A stretch of DNA of 28,581 nt, taken from positions 1 to 28,581 of the forward strand of contig JBDKTZ010000329.1 of NCBI GenBank assembly GCA_039679975.1. Reading direction: 5' to 3'. The position numbers and the translations under genes are program-made. The stretch's first letter is position 1. The number at the start of each line of letters is the position of its first letter. Under the pieces are notes generated by a model that worked only from the letters and a program-made list of their open reading frames with translations, did not search any database and was not told where the DNA came from. Of the stretch, positions 16,392-25,335 are shown in pieces. The DNA comes from JBCFBK01 sp039679975 (GTDB lineage: Bacteria; Bacteroidota; Bacteroidia; Bacteroidales; Prolixibacteraceae).

Positions 16392-17621
16392 TTATTCCTG
16401 AATTTGTCCCCAAAAACTCAGTTCATTCACCCATACAGAACCTGAAAGAGATGGTCCGTTGCAGGTCTCTGTTGTTTTAAAACGGATATACCGTATGGGA
16501 ACAAACGGATCAGGAGCAAAGTCATTCACTTCAAGGTCAAAGTCAATGCCCTCCAAATTGGCGTAATCCCTGTCTGCCTGCGTGATGGAGGACCCGGTCC
16601 CGCCGGAAGGCGGAAATGCTTCGAATTTTCCCAAGGGGATCCAACTACTGTCCCAGCTGCCATCGGGATTGGGATTTATAGAACCATACAACTCGAATTT
16701 TTTGACATTAGCTCCTGTCCACGGACTGGCGGAACCTGCACGATGAAATACCTTGAGTCTGCTCATAATGATTGTTGTTCCCAAATCGATCGTAGCCCAT
16801 TGTGGCATAGGTGCATCTGTTTTGGTAGCAAACATGGTATTTGCCTGGTTAATTAACCCGTCGAATGCCCGGTTAAGCATATACTCGGCACGCCCTTCAA
16901 TCGGATCATAGGTGTCTGTAGGTAAATGTACTTCCTTATATGTGTTCTTAGGGATAAATTCTTCATACATGGGTTTTAATGTTGCTTCTATAGTATCGGA
17001 AAGGTTATTCCAACGGTCGCGGAGATAAGTGGCAAATCGTGCCGGAATGCTGTCAAGTCCCCTGTAGGAGAAGGTTCCTTTGGTTGCGGAAGTATAAAAA
17101 GTTTGCAAAGTTGTCCAGTAACCAGATCCTATCGTCTCGGTCATGAGCACAATGGCTAATTCGGTCGCGTGCTTGTTCTCAAAGCTGACACTCACACCGC
17201 CAAAAGCACTTTTCAATTCCTTGGAAGATTCCTTGACCGGGGCAGTCAGGGGGTTGACCTGCACAATCAATGGTTCAGACTTTTTCTCATTTTTGCCCAC
17301 ACTGTAGACTTTCACATCATAGCTCTTCGTATCTCCAAATCCGTCAAGAGTTAATGAATCTGCATAATAAGAAGCTTTACATTCGCGAAAAACTCCAGTC
17401 CGTATTTCATATTCCGCCTTTACATAGAGCAGATTTTCATCGTCCGGAAGATTATAGCTGATCGTGGCTCCTCCCGGAATATTCCTAATTGAGACATCGC
17501 TAACTTGTCCGGGTGCCGGTACGCTGTAGTCAACATGATCCAACCGGCCTTCTTCTTTGCAGCTATGCGCGAAAAAAAATATCAGACTCACGGTTACAAG
17601 ATAGTATATACTTTTTTTCAT
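16392..17621 (-). CDS. Surface lipoprotein, DUF4959/DUF5126/DUF5000-like, putative glycan-binding protein
   Basis: A 409-residue lipoprotein with signal peptide and lipobox FFFAHSC (C21). The arrangement of three regions, an N-terminal fibronectin-like part (about 30-125, VSDVSIRNIPGGATISYNLP), a second beta domain (about 126-225, SAFGGVSVSFENK) and a C-terminal discoidin-like domain (about 245-405, AFDGLINQANTMFATKT and WATIDLGTTIIMSRLKVFH), is the one known as DUF4959, DUF5126 and DUF5000 in Bacteroidota PULs. The gene follows susD by 27 bases on the same strand, the position usually taken by a SusE/SGBP-type surface glycan-binding protein. Together with the next gene it gives this system two surface binding lipoproteins besides SusD. 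Domain names are from pattern memory; the binding role is inferred. Confidence 0.85.
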   Translation of the reverse strand: MKKSIYYLVTVSLIFFFAHSCKEEGRLDHVDYSVPAPGQVSDVSIRNIPGGATISYNLPDDENLLYVKAEYEIRTGVFRECKASYYADSLTLDGFGDTKSYDVKVYSVGKNEKKSEPLIVQVNPLTAPVKESSKELKSAFGGVSVSFENKHATELAIVLMTETIGSGYWTTLQTFYTSATKGTFSYRGLDSIPARFATYLRDRWNNLSDTIEATLKPMYEEFIPKNTYKEVHLPTDTYDPIEGRAEYMLNRAFDGLINQANTMFATKTDAPMPQWATIDLGTTIIMSRLKVFHRAGSASPWTGANVKKFELYGSINPNPDGSWDSSWIPLGKFEAFPPSGGTGSSITQADRDYANLEGIDFDLEVNDFAPDPFVPIRYIRFKTTETCNGPSLSGSVWVNELSFWGQIQE

Positions 17622-17648
17622 TTTACTTTCTCTTTATTGTTAAGAAAA

Positions 17649-19577
17649 TTACCATCCGATATTCTGTACGAGATTCCTGTTGTTGATAATATCGCTGTTT
17701 TTAAGAGGCCAGAAATAGTCCTTAACGCCAAATGTTTGCGTATATAAAACCTCCGGCCGATAAAAATTTGAAGTTTCATATTGTTGAACGCTCCATGATT
17801 CAACAGGACTATTGTACTCATCAGGGGCCAATTTCCACCTTCGCAAATCCCAGAAACGATGTCCCTCGAATGCCAGCTCGATCATTCGCTCCTGCTGAAT
17901 AATCTGCCGCATTCCATCTTTGGTTGAATATTTGACACTATTTGTGTATTTATCCCATGAATCCTTGACTCCTTCTAACCCGGCCCGAGCCCGCACTCTA
18001 TCGATACAGCGGAACAATTCGATCTGGTTTGCTCCTCCAGGTCCTTCTGCTTCGTTAATCGATTCAGCATAAAGGAGATATAGATCGCTTAACCGGATAA
18101 CGGGCCACGGGTATGGTGTTACCGAATAGGAGGTCAGGCTGCTGATCACATTATTGGGATGAACGTATTTTTTACAGAAATATCCTGTCCTTGTTCCGTT
18201 ATTGATTCCGATGTGACCGTCTATATTGCCTTTTTTTGCTGCAACAGACCAAAGTTCCAGTTTGTCGTCGGTCTTTCCCTGTCCGTACCAAATCCCGGAA
18301 TCAAATCCAAGCCATGCGTAAAAGCGTGGTTCGCGGTCAAAATGAAGATCAACCGTAGTGCTGCCTGATTTAATGTATAATTTTTCGTCAGCCTGTGCTG
18401 TCCGTAAAGAAAACAGCAAACCGGCGTTTCTCGTTTTATCTTCGGAGATCGGAACACCATGTTGCGTATAAAACAACCTGGCCATTTTAAGAGGAGGGCA
18501 TATTGATGCAGGACCAATCTGCGGTGCATCGCGGAATGAAGGATTTAATTTGGCTGTCGCCAATTGCTGTAGTCCCGATGCTCCTCCGGTAGCAATACTT
18601 TGCGTATTGGCCCAGATAATCTCACTGTTCCATCGTTCACAGAAAACATTTCGCAGACTCAATTGCGTGACGATTGTATCTGTCAGTTTTGTCAATACCG
18701 ATGACGGATAGTGATATAGTTCAATTCCTGCTTCTTCGCAAACAGCAACTGCTTCTTTGCATGCAGTAACAGCCGTATTCCATTTTTCCGGGAGGTATGT
18801 TGCGTTAAAAAGAGCGGTTCCATCGCTGTTGGATAAAGTTGACTGGTCATTATTCCCATTAAATAATGGACTGGCAGCTGTAACGAGGACTTTTGCCTTC
18901 AGTGATAAGGCTGCGGGCAGCGTAATGCGTCCCAGCTCCGTTGCGGGGTCCATAACTTTTAAAGGAAGCGCATCCCGGGCTTCATCCAATAATTTGACAA
19001 TATAATTAAAGCAGGAGTCAACCGGATCGCGGAAAGCTTTGACTTCAGAAATATTTATATCGACGGGAAGATTTTCTTTCACCAATGGTATGGGGCCATA
19101 GGTCTGGAGGAGATAAAAGTGGTAGTAGGCTTTCAGAAATTTAACTTCTGCAATCCATTGATTTCGCTCCCATTCGGGGAGATCAGGCACTTTACCCACA
19201 TTCTCCAGAAAAATGTTACAATCGCGTATTCCCTGATACAGGCTTCCCCATTTATCGAGAAGGGGTGCCGTCGCGTTTTGCATTCCCAATGCGATCTGGA
19301 AAGCAGAAATATTGAAACGAAACGATTCGTTATACGTGATCAATTCGTCGCCACCCAAAATTGCCGGATCCTGGGCAAGATTGCCATGCTTTGGCATATA
19401 GGAATAACAAGTGTACAGGTATTTGAGTGCTTCATCTCTTTGATTGAAGGCCAGATCAATGGTTGCGACGCCTTCCGGAACTACATCCAGATATTCATTG
19501 CAGGCATTAAACATGATTAGCAGGATCGCTGATACTCTGATCAGCCGATATTTTTTTATCCATTTCATCTTGTTCAT
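17649..19577 (-). CDS. SusD/RagB-family outer-membrane lipoprotein
   Basis: A 642-residue SusD-like protein that sits as a lid on the SusC transporter and helps capture glycan at the cell surface. Signal peptide and lipobox IMFNAC give lipidation at C26. The N-terminal EYLDVVPEG segment, the helical TPR-like region with IRDCNIFLENVGKVPDLPEWERNQ split over residues about 115-140, FLKAYYHFYLLQTYGPIPLV, and the C-terminal ERMIELAFEGHRFWDLRRWK are family hallmarks. It begins 14 bases after the susC stop, so the two are co-transcribed. The start could also be the second ATG (residue 4). At over 640 residues it is longer than SusD itself, as many relatives are. The substrate cannot be read from the sequence; the enzymes nearby suggest a rhamnose- and fucose-containing glycan. 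Confidence 0.95.
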   Translation of the reverse strand: MNKMKWIKKYRLIRVSAILLIMFNACNEYLDVVPEGVATIDLAFNQRDEALKYLYTCYSYMPKHGNLAQDPAILGGDELITYNESFRFNISAFQIALGMQNATAPLLDKWGSLYQGIRDCNIFLENVGKVPDLPEWERNQWIAEVKFLKAYYHFYLLQTYGPIPLVKENLPVDINISEVKAFRDPVDSCFNYIVKLLDEARDALPLKVMDPATELGRITLPAALSLKAKVLVTAASPLFNGNNDQSTLSNSDGTALFNATYLPEKWNTAVTACKEAVAVCEEAGIELYHYPSSVLTKLTDTIVTQLSLRNVFCERWNSEIIWANTQSIATGGASGLQQLATAKLNPSFRDAPQIGPASICPPLKMARLFYTQHGVPISEDKTRNAGLLFSLRTAQADEKLYIKSGSTTVDLHFDREPRFYAWLGFDSGIWYGQGKTDDKLELWSVAAKKGNIDGHIGINNGTRTGYFCKKYVHPNNVISSLTSYSVTPYPWPVIRLSDLYLLYAESINEAEGPGGANQIELFRCIDRVRARAGLEGVKDSWDKYTNSVKYSTKDGMRQIIQQERMIELAFEGHRFWDLRRWKLAPDEYNSPVESWSVQQYETSNFYRPEVLYTQTFGVKDYFWPLKNSDIINNRNLVQNIGW

Positions 19578-19591
19578 TTTTTTTGTTTTTC

Positions 19592-22500
19592 TTAGTTAAG
19601 ACTGATGGTAAGACCCATATTGAAAACTTTCTGAATAGGATAACCCAGACCTTCACCGGCCATTTCCACGTCCCAAAGTTTGAATTTGCTGAAAAGGAGC
19701 AGATTCGTTCCACTTACATAAAACCTTAGGTTGGACATATGCATTTTTTCGGTCCATCCCTTGGGCAAGGTATATCCTAATTCTACTTGCTTAAGTCTTA
19801 GGAATGATCCGTCACGCATGAACCAGGTATTTTTGGTATCCCATTGCCAATTTCCATTCCTTTTTACTGCTCCCGGTACGTTGTTGCTGTTAATAGTTGA
19901 ACTCAGCCTGGGCCAGACAGCGTAAATATCGCGGTATTCTTCCGACCAATAGCTATCGGCATATACTTTAAGGAGCTGGGCATTTTCATTAAAAGGAGAG
20001 GTAGCCGCTGCATTCATCCAGAACGATTCATTCGCAGTGCCCTGGAAGAAAGCAGAAAAGTCGATTCCTTTATATCCCATGGAGAACCCAAAGCCATAAA
20101 CAATTTCAGGAACTGTCGGATTACCTATTGGCACCCGGTCTGCATCGTCCACTTTCCCATCTCTGTTCACATCTGTATATTTAATATCTCCTCCTCCATA
20201 AGGATCTGTCCCAACTTCCTGGGCAGGTGAATTCTGCGCTTCAATATCGTCGACGAATAATCTTTCAGCCAGATAACCATATTCCTGACGAAGTGATCTC
20301 CCTACCCGGGTACGCCAGGGCTCATCATATTGCGGCTCTTCATAAACTTCATATTTACTGGTCGCGTATGTAAAATTGCTTCGAACCGAAGTCCAGAAAT
20401 CATCAGTCCAGTTTTTCTGGTACTCAAGACTCAAATCAATCCCTTTTCCCGAGGCTTCACCTATGTTTGATTTCACTAACGCGGACAATCCCATTGTACG
20501 GGGGACAGCATCCCTGGTCATCAGGATATTTTTCCTGTATTCCGTAAAATATTCTGCAATAATATTCAGATCATTCCAAAGGCCTATTTCCATGGCAAAA
20601 TTCTGCTTGGTCGAAGTCTCCCAGGTAATTGCCGGGTTGGCGTACCGGTTTACCGTTACTCCGTTTATAGTGCTGTTCAGATCTTGTCCAAATGTTGCCC
20701 TTTTATTGGCGTCGCTCATGTTGACTTCAGACAGATAATAAAAACGATCTATGCTGCTGCCGATTTGGTCGTTCCCCACCAGACCATAAGAATAGCGTAG
20801 TTTCAGATTTGAGATGACCGGCTCAATGGGTTTCCAGAAATTTTCATTCGAAATACTCCACGCAACCCCTGCAGAAGGGAAAAAGCCAAACCGGTGCTTT
20901 GTATCGAATCGTTCACTCCCGTTATATCCAAAATTGAACTCGGCGAAGTACCGGTGATCATAAGAGTAAGTCATACGGCCCGATAATCCCAGGTTGCGTG
21001 AAGGAAGTGATAATTGGAGTGAACCGGCGTTGGCATCCATACTCTGCCTGGCCATAAATACCAATAACCCGCTGACACTGTGTTTTTCCGCGAAATCCCT
21101 GTTGTAATTGGCCATTCCTTCAAAATAGAATGTGGAATTCATCACACGGTCGTTGTCGACTTCAGTATAGCCCAAATATTCTGTACCCACGGTTGTCTGA
21201 GTCAGGGAATATGCACCCGTCTGCCTGTCATAACTTCCTATCTGATAGAAGAACGGGTTGTATGCCCGTGTGACAGAAAATTGAGCCAGACGGGTTATAT
21301 TCATCATTCCTCGTACCGATAGTCCCTTTGTCAGGGCACTTAAGTCTTGCTTCAATTCCACTTGGGCCAGCATCTGTGACCGGGATTTGTCTTTATACCC
21401 CTTTACCATTTCCGCATAAGGATTGGTATAACTGTTCTCGTAATTGCCAAACATGATATGTTTGACATATTTGTGTTCTTCGTCTATAGGGAAATAGGCT
21501 GGAAAAAGGACGGGATTCGAATGCACCATCAGACGATACATTTCTGCTCCGCCTGAAATGGGACCACTGTAATCTTCAAAATTACCGTGTAAACGGACAA
21601 TGAGTTCAGTGGTTTTGAAAATATTAATATTAACATTCGCACGAAGGGTATAATTATTAATAGCGATATTATTGTTAAAATTATTTCGTTTGTCTACTTT
21701 GAGGATCCCGTTATCCCGGTTAAAAGCTGCCGCTACATAATATCTTGCCACCCCGCCACCCCCGTTCACACTGAGGTTAGCCCGTTGGTTTGTAGTGAAA
21801 TTCCGAAATAGCATTTTTTTCCAATCGTTAGCAGGATAGATCACGGGGTCCATGCCGGCTTCCGTATTCTCAATTTTCTCTTGAGAATAGAGTAATGTCC
21901 CTCCCGGGTCACGGGTGAGGATGGCTTCATTCTGCAGCTTCATATAGGTCACCGGATCTGCAAATTCAATGTTGGTAGTTGGCATAGAAAGAGAATTCTC
22001 CAGTCGTACTGAAATTTTAGCCGGTCCTTCAACTCCCTGCTTGGTGGTCACCAAAATAACTCCGTTTGCTCCGCGGGCGCCATACAATGCCGTTGCCGTT
22101 GCATCTTTCATAATCGAAAAACTGGCGATATCATCGGGCTGCAAGCGGGCCAGATCAGCGGAACTGAGTTCGATCCCGTCAATCAAAATCAAGGGGTTTG
22201 TGTTGGTTCCGAAAGTAGTAATCCCTCGTACAAAAAAATCAGCATTATCCTGCCCCGGTTCTCCGCTCCGTTGATACGAAATAATTCCGGCTATCCTTCC
22301 TGACAATGCCGTTGTGAGATTACTGCTTGGTACTTTTAGTTCAGCAGGCTTTACGGTCGTAATGGACCCAATGACAGATTCCTTTTTCTGTTTTCCAAAA
22401 GCTACAACCGTCACGTCTTCCAGCTCCTCAGACTTTTCCTTCAGCTTAACATTGATGATTTCCTGGTTATTGACATCAATAATCTGACTTTCCATGCCGA

Positions 22501-23023
22501 TGAACGAAAAAACCAGCTTATCGAGAGGGCCTGCTTCAATCGAATAAGATCCGTCAACATCTGTAATTACGCCACGGGTTGTACCAACTACTGTGATTGT
22601 AGCGCCAGGCAGGGGCGTGTTTTCATTGTCTGTTACTTTCCCCTTTACCGATTTGTCGTTTTGCATGGGTTGCAGATCATTATTCTTTCGGATAAGGATC
22701 ATTCCATTATCGATGACGGGAGAGTAATCATTCCCGGCCAAACACAACTTCAGAACTTCTTCGATCGGCATCTGATCCACGTCAAGAGTTACCCTGTCGG
22801 AGTCGTCGAAATAGGATTCATTGTAAATGATCGATACGCCGGTTTGCCTGGATATTTGCTTGAGCACCTTTTGAACCGACAGATTTTTCACAGTGAGAGT
22901 CACATTCTGAGAGAGTCCGTTGGCGCTGATATGCAGGGTAAAAACCAATAATATAAAGGCCGTTAGTTTCATAACGCGCAAAAATTTATACCACAGACTA
23001 AATTTTCTTAAATTTAAATCCAT
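19592..23023 (-). CDS. SusC/RagA-family TonB-dependent transporter with N-terminal STN domain
   Basis: A 1143-residue outer-membrane beta-barrel transporter. Domains in order: signal segment (to about residue 37), STN domain (about 40-112, VTLTVKNLSVQKVLKQIS), carboxypeptidase-regulatory-like domain (about 124-195, VKGKVTDNENTPLPGATITV), a TonB-box-like stretch EDVTVVAFG (202-210), plug (about 215-335, with LSGRIAGIISYQ, FFVRGITTFG and LYGARGANGVILVTTKQG), then the barrel ending in FNMGLTISLN. The STN domain marks it as a signal-transducing transporter that reports substrate to FecR in the periplasm, which fits the FecR gene directly upstream on the same strand. SusD follows after 14 bases. 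It would import oligosaccharides using TonB energy. The protein is complete, with no sign of frameshift. Confidence 0.97.
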   Translation of the reverse strand: MDLNLRKFSLWYKFLRVMKLTAFILLVFTLHISANGLSQNVTLTVKNLSVQKVLKQISRQTGVSIIYNESYFDDSDRVTLDVDQMPIEEVLKLCLAGNDYSPVIDNGMILIRKNNDLQPMQNDKSVKGKVTDNENTPLPGATITVVGTTRGVITDVDGSYSIEAGPLDKLVFSFIGMESQIIDVNNQEIINVKLKEKSEELEDVTVVAFGKQKKESVIGSITTVKPAELKVPSSNLTTALSGRIAGIISYQRSGEPGQDNADFFVRGITTFGTNTNPLILIDGIELSSADLARLQPDDIASFSIMKDATATALYGARGANGVILVTTKQGVEGPAKISVRLENSLSMPTTNIEFADPVTYMKLQNEAILTRDPGGTLLYSQEKIENTEAGMDPVIYPANDWKKMLFRNFTTNQRANLSVNGGGGVARYYVAAAFNRDNGILKVDKRNNFNNNIAINNYTLRANVNINIFKTTELIVRLHGNFEDYSGPISGGAEMYRLMVHSNPVLFPAYFPIDEEHKYVKHIMFGNYENSYTNPYAEMVKGYKDKSRSQMLAQVELKQDLSALTKGLSVRGMMNITRLAQFSVTRAYNPFFYQIGSYDRQTGAYSLTQTTVGTEYLGYTEVDNDRVMNSTFYFEGMANYNRDFAEKHSVSGLLVFMARQSMDANAGSLQLSLPSRNLGLSGRMTYSYDHRYFAEFNFGYNGSERFDTKHRFGFFPSAGVAWSISNENFWKPIEPVISNLKLRYSYGLVGNDQIGSSIDRFYYLSEVNMSDANKRATFGQDLNSTINGVTVNRYANPAITWETSTKQNFAMEIGLWNDLNIIAEYFTEYRKNILMTRDAVPRTMGLSALVKSNIGEASGKGIDLSLEYQKNWTDDFWTSVRSNFTYATSKYEVYEEPQYDEPWRTRVGRSLRQEYGYLAERLFVDDIEAQNSPAQEVGTDPYGGGDIKYTDVNRDGKVDDADRVPIGNPTVPEIVYGFGFSMGYKGIDFSAFFQGTANESFWMNAAATSPFNENAQLLKVYADSYWSEEYRDIYAVWPRLSSTINSNNVPGAVKRNGNWQWDTKNTWFMRDGSFLRLKQVELGYTLPKGWTEKMHMSNLRFYVSGTNLLLFSKFKLWDVEMAGEGLGYPIQKVFNMGLTISLN

Positions 23024-23175
23024 AATTTTACTATGTTTTGGGTTTAGTCATTATCAAGTTGTTCACACAAAAAATGCTGGTGCTGCCCGAAACATGACCG
23101 GATTTTGCCGCACGCTTGATCCGGTTTTTTCATAAGCAACGCAAGCCGGGAAAGATTACGTTTTTTTCATATTAT

Positions 23176-23210
23176 CATGTTTAAAGGTTAAGTTTTCAAG
23201 TTTCAGGGTT
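23176..23210. repeat. 7-bp tandem repeat overlapping the fecR stop codon
   Basis: Five heptamers in register: catgttt, aaaggtt, aagtttt, caagttt, cagggtt; consensus (C/A)AAGTTT. It covers the fecR stop codon (23203-23205) and the two codons before it, so the array contributes the last residues of FecR. The unit resembles that of the array at 28320. The rest of the 179-base interval 23024-23202 should hold the leader of susC; I see no clear promoter there. Confidence 0.6.
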
Positions 23211-24372
23211 TAACAATCAGTGTTTTTCCGTCGAGTGTGAACTGAATGCCGTTAGATTCGAGCAGCGTGAGAACATCTCTCATGTTCAGTTTTTTACTGA
23301 TGCGCCCGCCAAATTTTTTGTCACCTGGCTGACCTTCATACCGGATATCCACATCATACCATCGACTAATTTGTCGCATAATCGTTGCTAATTCTATATT
23401 GTCGAATTCGAAAAAGCCTTTTTGCCAGGCCATCACCTGATCGATATCTGCTTCACTTACCTTGATCTGCGTTTCCTGGTTCCTGATTACTGCCCGTTCT
23501 CCCGGCTCAATCAAAACAAATGCGTGGTCATTTTTTACTTTAACTGACCCCTCCAGCAATGTAGTTTCCATTACACCTTCATCGGCATAAGCATTAATAT
23601 TGAAATGTGTTCCCAATACTTCCACTTCGACTCCGTTCACTTTCACACGGAAAGGCATCGCAGTATTTTTTGTCACTTCAAAATAAGCTTCGCCGGTTAA
23701 TTCGACCAGTCGTGCTTCGCCGGAGAAGACAGCCGGATAATGCAGGGATGATGCGGAGTTTAACCATACCCGTGTGCTATCGGATAATACCACTTTGTAT
23801 TGATTGCCACGGGAGGTGGTGATTCTATTATAGAGTACGGGTATCTTTTCACTTCCAATAACAGGGGCGTACGATACTTGTCCTCCTTGCTTGCTGATAA
23901 CTGTTTTACCCTGGACGGTTACATCACCGTTCTGGGTGGAATCCAGATCAATCAATGATCCGTCGGCCAAAGTTAAAGTAGCGGCTTCGCGGCCGGGAGG
24001 GAGATCAATTAATATACTATTTTGCCTGCTGTCTGCTGAATGTGAAAAATCGCGGCGTTGGAAAATCCAGGTGCCGATTATGAAAACGACAATAGCGGCG
24101 GCGGCGGCAACCGTTCTCCATTTATATAGCTTTTCTCTGCTGGTTTTAATCCGGATTTTTCCGGCCTCTTGTTCTTTCGAAACTATTTTATTAAAAATAT
24201 CACCCAGTAGTCTTTTTTGTAGGGTCGGTTCATCGGGATCTCTTGTCCATTCCGGATGGTTGTCTGCTTCTTTGTTGTACCAGTCTTCAAGAAGCTGCCT
24301 TTCTTCTTTGGTGATTGTTCCCTTCACCCATTTATCGGCTAATTCTTTTATTTTATTTCTGTCAGTCATCAT
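23203..24372 (-). CDS. FecR-family anti-sigma factor
   Basis: A 389-residue inner-membrane regulator. The cytoplasmic N-terminus (about 1-84, with RNKIKELADKWVKGTITKEE) would hold the ECF sigma factor. One transmembrane helix covers about 86-104 (RTVAAAAAIVVFIIGTWIF). The periplasmic FecR domain follows (SRGNQYKVVLSDSTRVWLNS and RLVELTGEAYFEVTK). The C-terminal DUF4974-like domain (about 318-389, FFEFDNIELATIMRQISRWY and FTLDGKTLIVKP) would contact the STN domain of SusC. The gene precedes susC on the same strand, while its sigma factor is divergent. Two adjacent ATGs (24372 and 24369) are both possible starts. The last codons and the stop lie in a heptameric repeat. Confidence 0.95.
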   Translation of the reverse strand: MMTDRNKIKELADKWVKGTITKEERQLLEDWYNKEADNHPEWTRDPDEPTLQKRLLGDIFNKIVSKEQEAGKIRIKTSREKLYKWRTVAAAAAIVVFIIGTWIFQRRDFSHSADSRQNSILIDLPPGREAATLTLADGSLIDLDSTQNGDVTVQGKTVISKQGGQVSYAPVIGSEKIPVLYNRITTSRGNQYKVVLSDSTRVWLNSASSLHYPAVFSGEARLVELTGEAYFEVTKNTAMPFRVKVNGVEVEVLGTHFNINAYADEGVMETTLLEGSVKVKNDHAFVLIEPGERAVIRNQETQIKVSEADIDQVMAWQKGFFEFDNIELATIMRQISRWYDVDIRYEGQPGDKKFGGRISKKLNMRDVLTLLESNGIQFTLDGKTLIVKP

Positions 24373-24647
24373 GAATAGATCTGTGTCTGTTTATATAGTG
24401 TGAAAAAACGGGGTTATCCCTGATCCTTTTTCAATTTTTTTTTATGGATGTGTTAATCCGGTAATTGGATTCGTCCTTTTTACTCGAAATTAACAGGTAA
24501 AAAGCAGGTGAAAATTATTGATATTCATCTGCGTGCGTTTTACTGCCGATTTTGTCACACCGGGGGTTTCCCTAACGATTTTTTTATTGTTGTACTAAAG
24601 CCTGTCTTTTTTTGAGTAATTTTACCCTTGGAACAGACCTAAGAATT
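24373..24647. other. Divergent regulatory interval between fecR and the ECF sigma gene
   Basis: This 275-base AT-rich stretch separates two divergently read genes and must hold both promoters. A small inverted repeat AATCC-N7-GGATT is visible near 24455-24471, and two long T-rich runs occur near 24428-24444 and 24581-24614. No gene or clear -33/-7 pair was found. A TTG at 24612 could extend the sigma frame by 12 codons but is not preferred. Confidence 0.4.
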
Positions 24648-25217
24648 ATGGAAAAATACGCGTCATACGATGATGTGGAATTGGTTCGTTGTCTGAAATC
24701 GAAAGACGGGAGGGCTGCTTTTAAGGAGCTTTATGACCGGTATTGGAAAAAGCTGCTTGTTCAGGCTTTGATAAAACTGAGGTCTGAGGTTGAAGCAGAG
24801 GAAGTGGTACAGGATGTTTTTGTAGTTCTCTGGGAGCGGAGAGAAAGTATCGAAATTAGGAAAACCTTCCATACCTATATGGCTTCCTGTGTAAAATATC
24901 AGATTTTGACAAGGTTGGCCAGCCTGCGAAAATATACAGCTTTTGAACAGGAATTGCGTATGGGTATCAATGACGGGGTTAATCTGACTGAGAACTGGCT
25001 GGATTATGAAACCACCCGCAGGCAGATTGAAGAGACCGTACTTGGCCTCCCGGAAAAATGCCAACTGGTTTTCCGATTGAGCAGGGAGGAAGGCTATTCT
25101 CAAAAAGAGATTGCAGAAGAGTTGGGAATTTCGACGAAAACCGTTGAGACGCATCTGGGCAAAGCTCTGAAAATTATCAGATCGTCAGTTCAGCAGTTTC
25201 TTCTTTCCTTGTTCTGA
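24648..25217 (+). CDS. ECF-type RNA polymerase sigma factor
   Basis: A 189-residue extracytoplasmic-function sigma-70 factor, normal length. Region 2 covers about residues 24-95, with AAFKELYDRYWKKLL, EAEEVVQDVFVVLWERR and SCVKYQILTRLASLRKY. Region 4 covers about 122-182, with TVLGLPEKCQLVFRLSREE and the helix-turn-helix SQKEIAEELGISTKTVETHL. It should be held by the divergent FecR protein and released when SusC senses substrate, then drive the susC promoter. The ATG at 24648 is chosen; the frame extends upstream to a TTG at 24612, but those 12 residues do not look like a sigma-factor N-terminus. In many Bacteroidota PULs sigma and anti-sigma genes are co-directional, so the divergent layout is slightly unusual. 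Confidence 0.94.
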   Translation: MEKYASYDDVELVRCLKSKDGRAAFKELYDRYWKKLLVQALIKLRSEVEAEEVVQDVFVVLWERRESIEIRKTFHTYMASCVKYQILTRLASLRKYTAFEQELRMGINDGVNLTENWLDYETTRRQIEETVLGLPEKCQLVFRLSREEGYSQKEIAEELGISTKTVETHLGKALKIIRSSVQQFLLSLF

Positions 25218-25335
25218 CAGTTTACACGATTTTTCAAGCACGGAAGTTTTCTTAGAAAGGCTTTGTCCCGATATTTTGACAGTTTTCTGATTGCAGAGAT
25301 ACATTTGTTATCAAAATTTTCAGTGCAAACGTGCC

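Noticed and set aside
24612..24647. TTG start extending the ECF sigma factor by 12 residues
   Set aside because: The ATG at 24648 gives an N-terminus typical of ECF sigma factors, and the extra residues lie in an AT-rich leader.
24663..25154. 163-codon minus-strand open frame opposite the ECF sigma gene
   Set aside because: The sigma-factor motifs on the plus strand are clear; the antisense product has no recognisable features.
25218..25335. Possible terminator hairpin between the convergent sigma and TauE-like genes
   Set aside because: The best pairing (around 25246-25265) is short and mismatched, without a clear T-run, so I do not call it.
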